Assembly (NCBI GenBank): GCA_947497495.1
Contig: CANMGT010000001.1
Span: forward strand, 310,001 to 374,000
From: an uncultured Lentibacter sp.
Lineage (GTDB): Bacteria > Pseudomonadota > Alphaproteobacteria > Rhodobacterales > Rhodobacteraceae
DNA length: 64,000 bases
Reading direction: 5' to 3'
Shown: positions 34,128-43,762 of the stretch, piece after piece
Numbering within the stretch: the first letter of the stretch is position 1
Layout: every line of letters starts with the position of its first letter
The notes under the pieces: generated by a model
Seen by the model: only the letters and a program-made list of their open reading frames with translations
Database searches by the model: none
What the model was told of the DNA's origin: nothing
Translations under genes and position numbers: made by a program

Positions 34128-36548
34128 ATGTCAAACTTGCCTATCACCGAATCGCTGCCTGCGCTCATCGCCGCGTTTGAAGGTGGCACGCGGGCTGTGC
34201 TTGAGGCCCCGCCTGGTGCGGGCAAAACAACGGTTGTGCCACTCGCCCTGCGCGACGCAGGCGTCGTTGAAGGCCGCATCCTGATGCTGGAACCCCGCCG
34301 CCTCGCCGCGCGCACCGCCGCCGAGCGGATGGCGTCAACGCTGGGTGAAGATGTCGGCCAGACGGTTGGCTATCGCGTGCGTGGCGAAAGCCGCATTGGC
34401 GAGACCACGCAGATCGAGGTGCTCACCGAGGGCATCCTCACCCGCATGTTGCAGAGTGACCCCGAGTTGGCAGGCGTCGGCATGGTGATCTTTGACGAGT
34501 TTCACGAACGCTCGTTAAACGCTGACCTTGGCCTCGCGCTCTGCCTCGAAATTTCCGACGCGCTGCGCGATGATCTCAAACTTCTGGTCATGTCGGCCAC
34601 GCTTGACGCAGCCCCCGTTGCGGCCCTCATGGGCGGCGCGAAAACCATCCGCTCGGAAGGCCGCGCCTTTCCGGTTGAAACCCGCTGGCTGGACAAGCCT
34701 CTGCCAAAGGGCGCGCGCATTGCCGAAGCCGCCGCCGAGCACACACTCGCAGCGCTCTCCGAGACAGAGGGCGGCGTGCTCGTCTTCCTCCCCGGTGAGG
34801 GCGAGATCCGCCGCGCCAAAGCGGCCCTTGAGCCGCGCCTGCCGAAAGACTGCGAAGTGCACATGCTCTTTGGCGCGCTGCCCTTCAAAGACCAGCAAGC
34901 CGCCATCCGCCCCACCAAACAGGGCCGCAAGATCGTGCTGGCAACGTCTATCGCCGAAACCTCGCTGACCATTCAGGATGTGCGCGTGGTTGTCGACGCG
35001 GGGCTGGCTCGGCGCGCGCGTTACGATGCTGGCTCTGGCCTGTCGCGGCTTGTCACCGAGAAAGTCAGCCGCGCCGAAGCCACCCAGCGACAGGGGCGCG
35101 CAGGCCGCGTCGCAACAGGCACCTGCTACCGCCTCTGGACAAAGGGCGAGGAAGGCGCGCTGCCCGCTTACGCCCCCGCCGAGATCGAAGTGGCCGACTT
35201 GGCCTCCTTCGCGCTGGAGCTTGCCCTCTGGGGCGAGGGCGCGCTGCCCCTGCTCACGGCCCCGCCCGACGGCACGCTCTCTGAGGCGCGGGCTTTGCTG
35301 CAAGCTCTCGGCGCGCTGCACGAAGGCCGGATCACACCCCATGGCCGCGCCCTTGCGGCGCTGCCGGTTCACCCGCGCCTCGGCCATATGCTGCTCACCG
35401 CTGGCAAGCCAGCTGCCACACTGGCAGCCCTTCTGTCAGAGCGCGACATCCTTATGAGTGCGCCCAGCGACTTGTCGTTGCGCCTCAAGGCGATGGACAG
35501 CCCGCGCGCTGTTCCGCACCAGCTTCACCAAGCCACGCTGGCACGTGTGCGCCAGGAGGCCAAGCGCCTCGCTCAACGCGCTCCAGAGGTGCAACACCCC
35601 TTCAGCGCCGCGCAAATGGCTGCGCTTGCCTACCCTGACCGTGTCGCTCTGCGCCGTGCAGGCGACGCGCCGCGCTACTTGCTATCAGGCGGCAAAGGCG
35701 CTGTTCTGCCAAGTGACGACACACTCGCAGGCCAGCGCCTACTGGTGGTAACAAACACCGACGGCCACCCGCGCGAAGCCCGCATTCGCCAAGCCATCGC
35801 CCTGTTGGAGGACGAGCTGCGCGAGGTCTTTTCTGCCGATATTTCCTGGGCCAAAACCTGCTCGTGGTCGCGCCGCGAGCGCCGCGTTGTTGCGCTTGAG
35901 GAAGAGCGCTTTGGAGAGCTCGCTCTGCAACAGCGCAACTGGGCCGACGCCCCGCAAGAGGCCGTCGCAGCCGCTATGTGTGAAGGCATCCGCGAGCTGG
36001 GGCTCAAGCCAAGCAAGCCCGCCGAGCGCCTGCGCGCGCGCATCAAACTTGTCCGCGACGCAGGCCATGACTTGCCCGATGTGTCTGACGAAGCCCTGCT
36101 GGACAGCCTCGAAACCTGGCTCGCACCCTACCTGACAGGCGTGAAGACCGCCGATCACTGGAAGGGCTTTGACATTCACGACGCGCTGTTTGCGCAGCTT
36201 GACTACGCCCAGCAACAGCTCCTCGCCCGTGAAACGCCGGCCCATTTCACCACGCCCTTGGGCCGTCAGATTACGATCGACTATTCCGGCGAGCATCCCG
36301 AAATATCGCTGCGCATTCAAGAGATGTTCGGCCAGCGCACACACCCCGAAGTGGCGGGCAACCCGCTGCGGGTCACGCTCTTGTCGCCCGCCCAGCGCCC
36401 CGTGCAAACCACGATGGATATCCCCAGTTTCTGGGACACCTCCTACGCGGATGTTCGCAAAGACATGCGCGGCCGCTACCCCAGGCACCCTTGGCCCGAA
36501 GACCCCCGCGAAGCCGACCCAACGCTGCGCGTTAAACGCCGCTCTTAA
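34128..36548 (+). CDS. hrpB: ATP-dependent helicase HrpB
   Basis: An 806-residue DEAH-type helicase. The start MSNLPITESLPALIAAFEGG follows AAAGGGG; GAGKTTV (motif I) is near residue 32, the DEFHERS motif II near 125, MSATLD near 155, and TSIAETSLTI then QRQGRAGR complete the helicase core. The C-terminal HrpB domain ends with the characteristic WDTSYADVRKDMRGRYPRHPWPED. HrpB is widespread but its substrate is unsettled; RNA processing is suspected. It is a single gene, divergent from meaB. Confidence 0.94.
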   Translation: MSNLPITESLPALIAAFEGGTRAVLEAPPGAGKTTVVPLALRDAGVVEGRILMLEPRRLAARTAAERMASTLGEDVGQTVGYRVRGESRIGETTQIEVLTEGILTRMLQSDPELAGVGMVIFDEFHERSLNADLGLALCLEISDALRDDLKLLVMSATLDAAPVAALMGGAKTIRSEGRAFPVETRWLDKPLPKGARIAEAAAEHTLAALSETEGGVLVFLPGEGEIRRAKAALEPRLPKDCEVHMLFGALPFKDQQAAIRPTKQGRKIVLATSIAETSLTIQDVRVVVDAGLARRARYDAGSGLSRLVTEKVSRAEATQRQGRAGRVATGTCYRLWTKGEEGALPAYAPAEIEVADLASFALELALWGEGALPLLTAPPDGTLSEARALLQALGALHEGRITPHGRALAALPVHPRLGHMLLTAGKPAATLAALLSERDILMSAPSDLSLRLKAMDSPRAVPHQLHQATLARVRQEAKRLAQRAPEVQHPFSAAQMAALAYPDRVALRRAGDAPRYLLSGGKGAVLPSDDTLAGQRLLVVTNTDGHPREARIRQAIALLEDELREVFSADISWAKTCSWSRRERRVVALEEERFGELALQQRNWADAPQEAVAAAMCEGIRELGLKPSKPAERLRARIKLVRDAGHDLPDVSDEALLDSLETWLAPYLTGVKTADHWKGFDIHDALFAQLDYAQQQLLARETPAHFTTPLGRQITIDYSGEHPEISLRIQEMFGQRTHPEVAGNPLRVTLLSPAQRPVQTTMDIPSFWDTSYADVRKDMRGRYPRHPWPEDPREADPTLRVKRRS

Positions 36549-36628
36549 CCGCCCCTTTGCTATTTTGCGGCAGATACCCTATATAAAGCTCAATAATAAG
36601 AAAAGATGCGGCAGAGTTAGATATTTAA

Positions 36629-37087
36629 ATGATTGATACGATTTCCAAAGCTTGGGCAGAGTATGTCCAACCAATTTTGCAGCGCCCACGCCGCCTGCAA
36701 GTGGCAGCGCTTTGCTACAAGCAAGATAGCGACGCCAAAGAAGTGCTCCTGATCACATCGCGTGACACCGGCCGCTGGATTATACCCAAAGGCTGGCCGA
36801 TGAACGGCAAGAACGCCGACGAAGCCGCGCTGCAAGAAGCCTGGGAGGAAGCCGGCGTGCGCAAAGGCACCGTCACAGGCGATGCGCTCGGATATTACAA
36901 CTACGACAAAGAGCTCAAAACAGGCCTGCCTGTCGCTGTTGAAACGCTTGTCTTCCCTGTCAAAGTCACAGAGCTGCGCGACGACTTTCCCGAAGCCGGC
37001 GAGCGCACCCGCAAATGGGTCAGCCCTGAAGATGCGGCAAACATGGTTCAAGAACCCGCCTTGCAAGACATGCTGCGGGAATTGTAA
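36629..37087 (+). CDS. NUDIX hydrolase, diphosphoinositol polyphosphate phosphohydrolase type
   Basis: A 152-residue Nudix protein. The Nudix box region reads GWPMNGKNADEAALQEAWEE followed by AGV, near residues 54-76; it has the essential EAWEEAG but Gln where the consensus has the first Arg and Lys in place of the first Glu. The GWPM opening is usual for alphaproteobacterial members of this DIPP-like group. It would hydrolyse a nucleoside diphosphate linked to another moiety; the substrate is unknown. It lies between hrpB and the phosphate permease, likely with its own promoter. Confidence 0.85.
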   Translation: MIDTISKAWAEYVQPILQRPRRLQVAALCYKQDSDAKEVLLITSRDTGRWIIPKGWPMNGKNADEAALQEAWEEAGVRKGTVTGDALGYYNYDKELKTGLPVAVETLVFPVKVTELRDDFPEAGERTRKWVSPEDAANMVQEPALQDMLREL

Positions 37088-37171
37088 CAGTTTTCTGACG
37101 CATTTCTTTTGAAACTGTTGTAATGAGCCCCGAGCTTGTCTAACCGACTCGTCAAAACAGGGGGCCAAACC

Positions 37172-38656
37172 ATGACCAAACAAACACAAGACGCTGACCA
37201 CCTCGAAACACTCGACCGCGACCTGCACCGCTTGTCATATCTCGAAGGCGCGACGCAATATGTCTCCCGTCCGATGGTCGGGCCGGGGATCGCTCTGGCG
37301 TTTATGGTTTTGGCGGGCCTTTCCGCGGCGATCTTCTTTGGCGAAGAGCCGAGCAACTATGTTGTCATCCTTGCCTCTGTTTTCGGAGCGTATATGGCGC
37401 TCAACATCGGTGCCAACGACGTTGCCAACAACATGGGCCCCGCCGTCGGCGCCAACGCCCTCACGCTTGGCGGCGCAATCGCCATTGCGGTTATCTTCGA
37501 AAGCGCTGGGGCCTTGCTTGCGGGCGGCGACGTTGTTTCGACGATTTCCAAAGGCATCATCGCACCCTCGACCATGGAGTCAGCCGATGTTTTCATCTGG
37601 GCGATGATGGCAGCGCTTATCTCGGCGGCGCTCTGGGTAAACCTCGCAACATGGGTCGGCGCGCCCGTCTCGACAACCCACTCTGTGGTTGGCGGCGTCA
37701 TGGGCGCTGGCATTGCAGCCGCGGGTTTTGCCGCCGTTAACTGGCCAACCATGAGCAAAATCGCCGCAAGCTGGGTGATCTCTCCGGTGCTTGGCGGAGC
37801 CATCGCGGCAGCCTTCCTCGCGCTGATCAAATCGCGTGTCATCTACCAAGACGACAAGATCGCAGCGGCCAAGAAATGGGTTCCCATTCTCGTCGGGATC
37901 ATGGCAGGTGCATTCGCCTCCTACCTGGCCCTCAAGGGCCTCAAGCGGGTTATGAAAATTGACATCCAGACGTCGCTGATGATCGGCGCTGCGCTTGGTG
38001 TTGTTGCCTGGCTCGTTACCATCCCTCTGATCCGCAAACAGGCGGAGGGGCTCGAAAACCGCAACAAATCCCTCAAGGTTCTGTTTGGCATCCCACTGGT
38101 TATTTCGGCCGCCCTGCTCAGCTTTGCGCATGGTGCCAATGACGTGGCAAACGCCGTCGGCCCACTTGCCGCTATCGTGCACGCCGCCGAGTTCGGGACT
38201 TTCTCTGCCAAGGTTGCCATTCCACTTTGGGTCATGGTCATCGGCGCATTCGGCATCAGCTTTGGCCTGTTTCTCTTCGGCCCAAAGCTCATCCGCATGG
38301 TCGGCAGCCAGATCACCAAGCTCAACCCGATGCGCGCCTACTGCGTGTCGCTCTCGGCCGCGATCACCGTGATTGTCGCGAGCTGGCTTGGCCTGCCCGT
38401 GTCGTCAACGCACATCGCTGTCGGCGCTGTCTTTGGCGTCGGCTTCTACCGCGAATGGGACGCCGCCAAACGCATGCGCGCCAACGCCGAAACCCTGTCG
38501 CCAGACGCGCGCATCGCCCCCGAAGAGCGCCGCCGCCGCAAACTCGTGCGCCGTAGCCACTTCATGACAATCATCGCAGCTTGGGTCATAACCGTGCCCG
38601 CCGCCGCGATCATGTCTGCGCTGATCTTCTACATTCTGAATGCGATCGTTGTCTAA
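37172..38656 (+). CDS. PiT-family inorganic phosphate transporter
   Basis: A 494-residue inner-membrane permease. Two copies of the PiT signature are seen: ALNIGANDVANNMGPAVGAN near residue 85 and LSFAHGANDVANAVGPLAAI near 322. Together with SSTHIAVGAVFGVGF and about eleven predicted membrane helices, they identify a low-affinity phosphate (or sulfate) carrier. The start MTKQTQDADHLETL is preferred to a GTG 12 codons upstream because homology starts around it. No phoU-like partner is adjacent. A clear Pho box is not visible. Confidence 0.88.
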   Translation: MTKQTQDADHLETLDRDLHRLSYLEGATQYVSRPMVGPGIALAFMVLAGLSAAIFFGEEPSNYVVILASVFGAYMALNIGANDVANNMGPAVGANALTLGGAIAIAVIFESAGALLAGGDVVSTISKGIIAPSTMESADVFIWAMMAALISAALWVNLATWVGAPVSTTHSVVGGVMGAGIAAAGFAAVNWPTMSKIAASWVISPVLGGAIAAAFLALIKSRVIYQDDKIAAAKKWVPILVGIMAGAFASYLALKGLKRVMKIDIQTSLMIGAALGVVAWLVTIPLIRKQAEGLENRNKSLKVLFGIPLVISAALLSFAHGANDVANAVGPLAAIVHAAEFGTFSAKVAIPLWVMVIGAFGISFGLFLFGPKLIRMVGSQITKLNPMRAYCVSLSAAITVIVASWLGLPVSSTHIAVGAVFGVGFYREWDAAKRMRANAETLSPDARIAPEERRRRKLVRRSHFMTIIAAWVITVPAAAIMSALIFYILNAIVV

Positions 38657-38659
38657 ACT

Positions 38660-39643
38660 CTAGAGCACAATATCAGTCGGCAGGCGTGTCAGTGGCGCGC
38701 CTGCCTCGGCTTGCCTCACAAGCGCCTTCACTTGCGCCGCAATCGGGGTTTGAACGCCCGCCGCAGTGCCCAGCCGGATCACCTCGCCTTGCAGCGCGTC
38801 AACCTCGGTCTTCTTGCCAGCGGCGAGGTCAACAGCCATCGAAGTACGCGCCTGTGCGTCAACTGTCAGCATCTGCTTGGCCACCCGTTCAAACGCCCAA
38901 TCCGGCAGGCGCAGGATATGCGGCACAAGCGCGCTCGGCACAGGTGCCGGAACTTTGACAGACAACCCGGCGGCGGCGAAAACCCCCAGCGCTTCACGCA
39001 TTTGTGCGGCCATGACACGCCGCCAAGACCGCGTCAAAAGCATCTCGCGCAGGGTGTGCCCGGACAAAGCGTTGAGCGCGTTGGTTAGGTTCACAACCAA
39101 TTTGCCGCGCTGCACCGCCTCGATCTCGGCCGTTTCGGTAACAGCAAGGCCCTTGGCCGCCAACAGCGCGCCCAGTTCGCCTTTGCCCGCCTCAACGTAG
39201 ATGTCCCCGCTGACAGAGCGGTGAAACCGGCCTTTGCCCTGAGCCACAATATTAAAGCCCACAACGCCAGCACGCACGTCGTGTCGGGGCAATGCCGCGC
39301 GTAGCACCTGCGCGTTGCCCAAGCCGTTTTGCAAACTGACAATGCGGGCGCTTGCAGGCGCGTGTTGTGCTATCAGCGTAGCCATTTCAGCCGTCGCGCC
39401 GCTTTTGACGCAGACAAGCACAACATCGGCCTGCGCAAGCAGGGAAACATCCGTGCCAATATCTGGCGCACTGGCCACATCCATCCCGTCATAGCCTGTC
39501 AGCCGCAGACCGTGTTCTGCAAGCTCGGCCTCCACCCGCGGGCGCGCAAGCAAAGCCACGTCGCGGCCATCCGCCGCCAATAGCCCGCCCACAAAACAGC
39601 CGATGGCCCCTGCGCCTGCAATAACGATCCGGGGCCTACGCAT
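38660..39643 (-). CDS. 2-dehydropantoate 2-reductase (PanE/ApbA) family
   Basis: A 327-residue NADPH-dependent reductase. The N-terminal dinucleotide-binding motif IVIAGAGAIGCFVGGLLA (near residues 5-22) is followed by LVCVKSGAT near 75 and the C-terminal domain with KLVVNLTNALNAL. PanE makes pantoate for coenzyme A; longer paralogues reduce other 2-oxo acids, so the exact role is open. It follows argF by only 3 bp, so argD-argF-panE form one operon, an unusual link of arginine and CoA synthesis. Confidence 0.82.
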   Translation of the reverse strand: MRRPRIVIAGAGAIGCFVGGLLAADGRDVALLARPRVEAELAEHGLRLTGYDGMDVASAPDIGTDVSLLAQADVVLVCVKSGATAEMATLIAQHAPASARIVSLQNGLGNAQVLRAALPRHDVRAGVVGFNIVAQGKGRFHRSVSGDIYVEAGKGELGALLAAKGLAVTETAEIEAVQRGKLVVNLTNALNALSGHTLREMLLTRSWRRVMAAQMREALGVFAAAGLSVKVPAPVPSALVPHILRLPDWAFERVAKQMLTVDAQARTSMAVDLAAGKKTEVDALQGEVIRLGTAAGVQTPIAAQVKALVRQAEAGAPLTRLPTDIVL

Positions 39644-39646
39644 GGC

Positions 39647-40573
39647 TTAAAGCCCGAGGCACCAGCGCATCACGGCCTTCTGTGCGTGCAGGCGGTTTTC
39701 GGCCTCATCAAAAATCACCGAGGCTGGGCCATCCATCACAGCGCTTGTCACCTCTTCCTCGCGGTGCGCGGGCAGGCAGTGCATGAAGAGCGCGTCGGGT
39801 TTCGCAGCCGCCATCAGCCGCTCGTTCACCTGATAAGGGCGCAGCATGTTGTGGCGGCGCTCCTTGCTGCTTTGGCTGTCATGCATGCTCACCCATGTGT
39901 CAGCCACGATCAGGTCAGCGCCCTCAACCGCTTTGAAGGCGTCGCGCTCGACAGTCACTGTCGAGCCCGCCTTGCGCGCCAGCCCGATGAACTCAGCTTC
40001 GGGGTCAAGCTGCGCGGGGCCGGTGAACGTGAGGTCAAAGCCGAACTGCCCCGCCGCATGCAACATCGAGGCGCAGACATTGTTGCCGTCGCCAGCCCAG
40101 ACAACTTTCTTGCCTTTAATCGGCCCGCGGTGTTCTTCATAGGTCATTACATCCGCCATGATCTGGCAGGGGTGTGTGCGGTCGGTCAGCCCGTTGATCA
40201 CGGGCACATCCGCCGCTTCCGCCATTTCGTGCAGCACGCTTTCGTCAAACGTGCGGATCATGATCATGTCCACGTAGCGGCTTAGCACGCGCGCGGTGTC
40301 AGAAATTGTCTCACCGTGGCCAAGCTGCATGTCATTGCCCGACAGAACCATCGTCTGCCCGCCCATCTGACGCACGCCAACGTCAAAGCTGACGCGGGTT
40401 CGCGTTGATGGCTTCTCGAAAATCAGCGCAACCATGCGGCCCGCCAGCGGCTGCTCGTCGTCAGCCTCGCCCTTGGGGCGGCCCGCGCGCGCGTCTTTCA
40501 TCGTCCGCGCGTGGTCAATCATCCCGCGCAATTCGCTTTGATCAGTGGTGTGAATGTCCAGAAAATGCTTCAT
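39647..40573 (-). CDS. argF: Ornithine carbamoyltransferase ArgF
   Basis: A 308-residue enzyme making citrulline from ornithine and carbamoyl phosphate. The carbamoyl-phosphate loop [15 protein letters not shown] is near residue 54, [15 protein letters not shown] contributes the HPCQ motif near 134, and [11 protein letters not shown] near 268 is the ornithine-binding region. Length and motifs are complete. It follows argD by 19 bp and precedes panE by 3 bp. Confidence 0.96.
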   Translation of the reverse strand: MKHFLDIHTTDQSELRGMIDHARTMKDARAGRPKGEADDEQPLAGRMVALIFEKPSTRTRVSFDVGVRQMGGQTMVLSGNDMQLGHGETISDTARVLSRYVDMIMIRTFDESVLHEMAEAADVPVINGLTDRTHPCQIMADVMTYEEHRGPIKGKKVVWAGDGNNVCASMLHAAGQFGFDLTFTGPAQLDPEAEFIGLARKAGSTVTVERDAFKAVEGADLIVADTWVSMHDSQSSKERRHNMLRPYQVNERLMAAAKPDALFMHCLPAHREEEVTSAVMDGPASVIFDEAENRLHAQKAVMRWCLGL

Positions 40574-40592
40574 CGTTTTATCCTTTGCCGTA

Positions 40593-41768
40593 TCAGGCGT
40601 TCTCTACAGCCGTCGCGGCCTTATCAAGGCGTGCAACCGCCTCGGAAATTTCGTCTTCCGTGATGTTCAGAGGCGGCAGTAAGCGCACTGCATTGTCCGC
40701 CGCCGGAACTGTGAGCAACTCGTTGGCATAGCCCGCGTTGACCACGTCGATGTTGGTTGCCTTGCACTTGAGGCCCATCATCAAACCCACCCCGCGCACG
40801 TCTTCAAACACGTCAGGATGCGCCGCGATGAGGCCTTCGAGCTTCTGGCGCAAGAACCCCGCACGTTTGTTCACATCGGCCAAAAACTCAGGCTCCGCGA
40901 CAATGTCGAGCACCTTGCGGCCCACGGCGCAGCCCAGCGGGTTGCCCCCGTAGGTGCTGCCATGGGTGCCTGCGATCATGCCGCTCGCCGCGTCTTCTGT
41001 TGCCAGAACTGCGCCCAGCGGAAAGCCCCCGCCAATGCCTTTGGCAACCATCATGATGTCCGGCGTGATGCCCGACCACTCATGCGCAAACAGCTTGCCC
41101 GTGCGGCCCACGCCGCATTGCACTTCGTCCAGAATAAGCAGCGCTCCAGTGTCATCGCAAATCTCGCGGATGGCCTTCATGTCGGCGTCAGGCATTACGT
41201 GAATGCCGCCCTCGCCCTGAATAGGCTCAAGCATAATCGCCGCGGTGCTTTCGCTCGCAGCCTCGCGCAGCGCGACAATGTCGCCCCACTCAAGATGCGT
41301 GAAACCGCCAAGCAGCGGGCCAAAACCCTTGGTCATCTTCTCGCTGCCCGCCGCGGCGATGCCTGCAGACGAGCGGCCATGAAACGAGCCTGTGAAAGTG
41401 ATGATCTCGACACGCTCTTCCTGCCCTTTGTCATACCAATGCTTACGCGCCATCTTCACTGCCAGCTCGCAAGCCTCTGTGCCGGAGTTGGTGAAGAAAA
41501 CGGTGTCAGCGAAAGTTTCCTCAACAAGCTTGTCCGCCAAAGCCTGTTGCTGCGGAATTTGGTAAAGGTTCGAGAGGTGCCAAAGCTTGCCCGCCTGCTC
41601 TGTCAGAACCTGTGTCAACTCTGGGTGCGCATGGCCAAGCGAGTTCACGGCAATGCCTGAGCCCAAATCAAGAAAACGTCGCCCGTCTGCTTCCTCAAGC
41701 CAGCAGCCCTCACCTTTGACAAAGTTCAAGGGGGCGCGGTTATAGGTCGGCAAGATAGAAGAGATCAT
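40593..41768 (-). CDS. argD: Acetylornithine aminotransferase ArgD
   Basis: A 391-residue class III PLP aminotransferase for the fourth step of arginine synthesis, which may also serve lysine synthesis. [54 protein letters not shown] and the PLP lysine in [18 protein letters not shown] are present. The start [13 protein letters not shown] is chosen because AAAGGA lies at the right distance; the ATG three codons upstream touches that ribosome-binding site. It is the first gene of the argD-argF-panE operon. Confidence 0.95.
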   Translation of the reverse strand: MISSILPTYNRAPLNFVKGEGCWLEEADGRRFLDLGSGIAVNSLGHAHPELTQVLTEQAGKLWHLSNLYQIPQQQALADKLVEETFADTVFFTNSGTEACELAVKMARKHWYDKGQEERVEIITFTGSFHGRSSAGIAAAGSEKMTKGFGPLLGGFTHLEWGDIVALREAASESTAAIMLEPIQGEGGIHVMPDADMKAIREICDDTGALLILDEVQCGVGRTGKLFAHEWSGITPDIMMVAKGIGGGFPLGAVLATEDAASGMIAGTHGSTYGGNPLGCAVGRKVLDIVAEPEFLADVNKRAGFLRQKLEGLIAAHPDVFEDVRGVGLMMGLKCKATNIDVVNAGYANELLTVPAADNAVRLLPPLNITEDEISEAVARLDKAATAVENA

Positions 41769-42015
41769 AGCGATCATCCTTTTTCAAAAGAAGCCCGATT
41801 GGTGCCTTACAGGGCTGGGCTAGTCAACATTTTAAGGAGAGTTTCAGCGCGTCATTTACGCCAAATAGCAGTGCAGGCGGCGAGGTTAGCCTCGTCGGCG
41901 TCGGTTCATGTCATATGAAAGCGTGTTGCACATGCGCCTTGCCTAGACGACTGCGCGCGCCTTGAAAAGCCAAAAAGCGCTTGCGGCGGCGCACCACTCC
42001 TATAAGCGCGGCGCC

Positions 42016-42900
42016 ATGAGCACAGCTTCCGAGCATAACCCGCGCCTTGCTATTGCGCTGATGATCACCGCCACTGTGTTCATTGCCACGTCAACGCTGA
42101 TGGCCAAGCTTGCGTCCGATCCGCGCTTTGGCACGCCGCTGCACCCGCTGCAAATCAGCCATGGCCGCTATATCTTCGCCTTCGCGCTCATCAGCACAGT
42201 CTTCGTGGCCATGCGCGGGCGCATCAGCAGGCCCAACCTCAAACTGCACACGCTGCGCTCGGCGCTTGGCTGGGGCGGCGTGACGCTGATGTTCACAGCT
42301 ATCGCTTTTATTCCCTTAGCCGACGCGACAGCGATCAGCTTTCTCAACCCCGTCTTTGCCATGGTGCTCGCCATTCCCCTGCTCGGCGAAAAAGTCGGCC
42401 GCATCCGCTGGAGCGCCGCCGCAATCGCCTTTCTCGGTGCGCTTATCCTGCTGCGCCCCTCGCCGCAAAGCTTCGAGTTCGGCGCGCTGTTTGCCCTTGG
42501 CGCGGCCCTCTTGCTTGGCGCAGAAGTCATCGTGATCAAACGCATCTCGGCGCTGGAAGGCCCGCTGCAAATCCTGCTGATCAACAATGCAATCGGCGTC
42601 GTGCTGTCCACGTTGGCTGTTGTCGTCGTCTGGCAGCCGCCCACTCTGGCGCAATGGGGCATCCTTGCCGGTGTCGGTTTTGCCATGGCCACGGCACAAA
42701 CCTTCTTCATCAATGCTGTCAAACGCGCCGATGCCAGCTTGGTTGCGCCCTTCTCGTTTTTCACCCTCATTTTCGCCGCCGCCTTTGACGCTGCGATCTT
42801 CGCCAAATGGCCCGACGCTGTAACCCTCCTCGGCGCTGCCATCATTCTGTCAGGCGTTGGCCTTCTGGCATGGCGGCAAGACCAGATAAAACAAGCCTAA
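42016..42900 (+). CDS. EamA/DMT-superfamily permease
   Basis: A 294-residue membrane protein with ten predicted helices arranged as two EamA repeats, for example LAIALMITATVFIATSTLMA and the later GILAGVGFAMATAQTFFINA. Such proteins export amino acids or metabolites; nothing here tells the substrate. The start MSTASEHNPRLAIALM is preferred because a longer frame upstream has no homology. The 247 bp before it hold no gene. Confidence 0.82.
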   Translation: MSTASEHNPRLAIALMITATVFIATSTLMAKLASDPRFGTPLHPLQISHGRYIFAFALISTVFVAMRGRISRPNLKLHTLRSALGWGGVTLMFTAIAFIPLADATAISFLNPVFAMVLAIPLLGEKVGRIRWSAAAIAFLGALILLRPSPQSFEFGALFALGAALLLGAEVIVIKRISALEGPLQILLINNAIGVVLSTLAVVVVWQPPTLAQWGILAGVGFAMATAQTFFINAVKRADASLVAPFSFFTLIFAAAFDAAIFAKWPDAVTLLGAAIILSGVGLLAWRQDQIKQA

Positions 42901-43017
42901 GCACTGCCAGAAGCCCCGGCAGCCCTTGTAACTGCCCGCGCAATGCTTAAAATAGGGAACTGACCAAATTTGAGGCCGCACCGCCGCGCGCAGCCCCCGC
43001 AAAATCAAGGATATCTC

Positions 43018-43596
43018 ATGGCCTGGACCGACGATCGCGTTGAACTGCTCAAAAAGATGTGGGGTGAAGGCCAGTCAGCCTCCCAGATCGCTAAAGAGTT
43101 GGGTGGCGTCACACGCAACGCCGTGATCGGCAAAGTGCACCGCTTGGGCCTGTCCAACCGTACGACAACAGGCGCCAAGGCTGACGCGAAAACAGCGACT
43201 CCAAAGAAGCCCGCCAAGCCAAAGGCCGCGCCCAAGAAGGCTGCCAAGCCGGAGATGAAGACAGAGTCTGCCTCGCCGCCCCCGCCGCCAAAGCCGATCC
43301 CGATGTCAGCCGCGCGCAAGGCGATCATCCCTGCGGGCCAGCCTCTGCCGCCGCAGCCCTCCAATAACGAGATCAGCGCCGAAGCCCTCGCCAAGGTTAA
43401 CGCCGTCGAGAAGAAAGCCAAAAAGCTTTCCCTGATGGAACTGACAGAGCGCACCTGCAAATGGCCCGTCGGCGACCCCGCCACAGAAGACTTCTGGTTC
43501 TGCGGGCTGGCAACTCAGGCTGGCAAACCCTACTGCGAAGCCCACGTCGGCGTGGCGTTCCAGCCAATGTCTTCGCGCCGCGACCGCAAACGCTAA
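43018..43596 (+). CDS. gcrA: GcrA cell-cycle regulator
   Basis: A 192-residue GcrA protein, a sigma70-binding transcription factor that activates promoters carrying methylated GANTC sites. The N-terminal DNA-binding domain reads MAWTDDRVELLKKMWGEGQS, then ASQIAKELGGVTRNAVIGKV (near 21-40) and HRLGL. A Lys/Ala/Pro-rich linker follows. The C-terminal sigma-interaction part has TCKWPVGDPATEDFWFCGLA and ends near PYCEAHVGVAF. The start MAWTDD is universal in the family; the longer frame upstream is rejected. GcrA marks the host as alphaproteobacterial. Confidence 0.95.
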   Translation: MAWTDDRVELLKKMWGEGQSASQIAKELGGVTRNAVIGKVHRLGLSNRTTTGAKADAKTATPKKPAKPKAAPKKAAKPEMKTESASPPPPPKPIPMSAARKAIIPAGQPLPPQPSNNEISAEALAKVNAVEKKAKKLSLMELTERTCKWPVGDPATEDFWFCGLATQAGKPYCEAHVGVAFQPMSSRRDRKR

Positions 43597-43606
43597 GTTC
43601 CCGCGA

Positions 43607-43697
43607 GCCAGCCCGCTAGGGCTGGCGAGCTACCGCGACGCAGCAAAGCTGCGGCGCAAATCCAAACTGCAGACGCAGCAAAGCTGCGGAGCACCCC
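43607..43697 (+). repeat. Composite palindromic intergenic element, copy 3
   Basis: GCCAGCCC-GCTA-GGGCTGGC (43607-43626) is followed by GCGAC and a hairpin CGCAGC-AAA-GCTGCG, then GCGCAAATCC (43635-43663). A second copy of GACGCAGCAAAGCTGCGG follows at 43672-43689. The order palindrome, GCGA, stem, (G/A)AA loop, stem, GCGCAA repeats copies 1 and 2. It is directly downstream of gcrA, where it may end transcription. Confidence 0.65.
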
Positions 43698-43762
43698 CTG
43701 TTCTCATTGACAGACGAAGTCCAGCGCTCCAACCATAGGCCGAACGCCTATCGGAGCCCTTC

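Noticed and set aside
37088..37171. Pho box before the phosphate transporter
   Set aside because: No two CTGTCAT-like direct repeats at 11-bp spacing could be seen.
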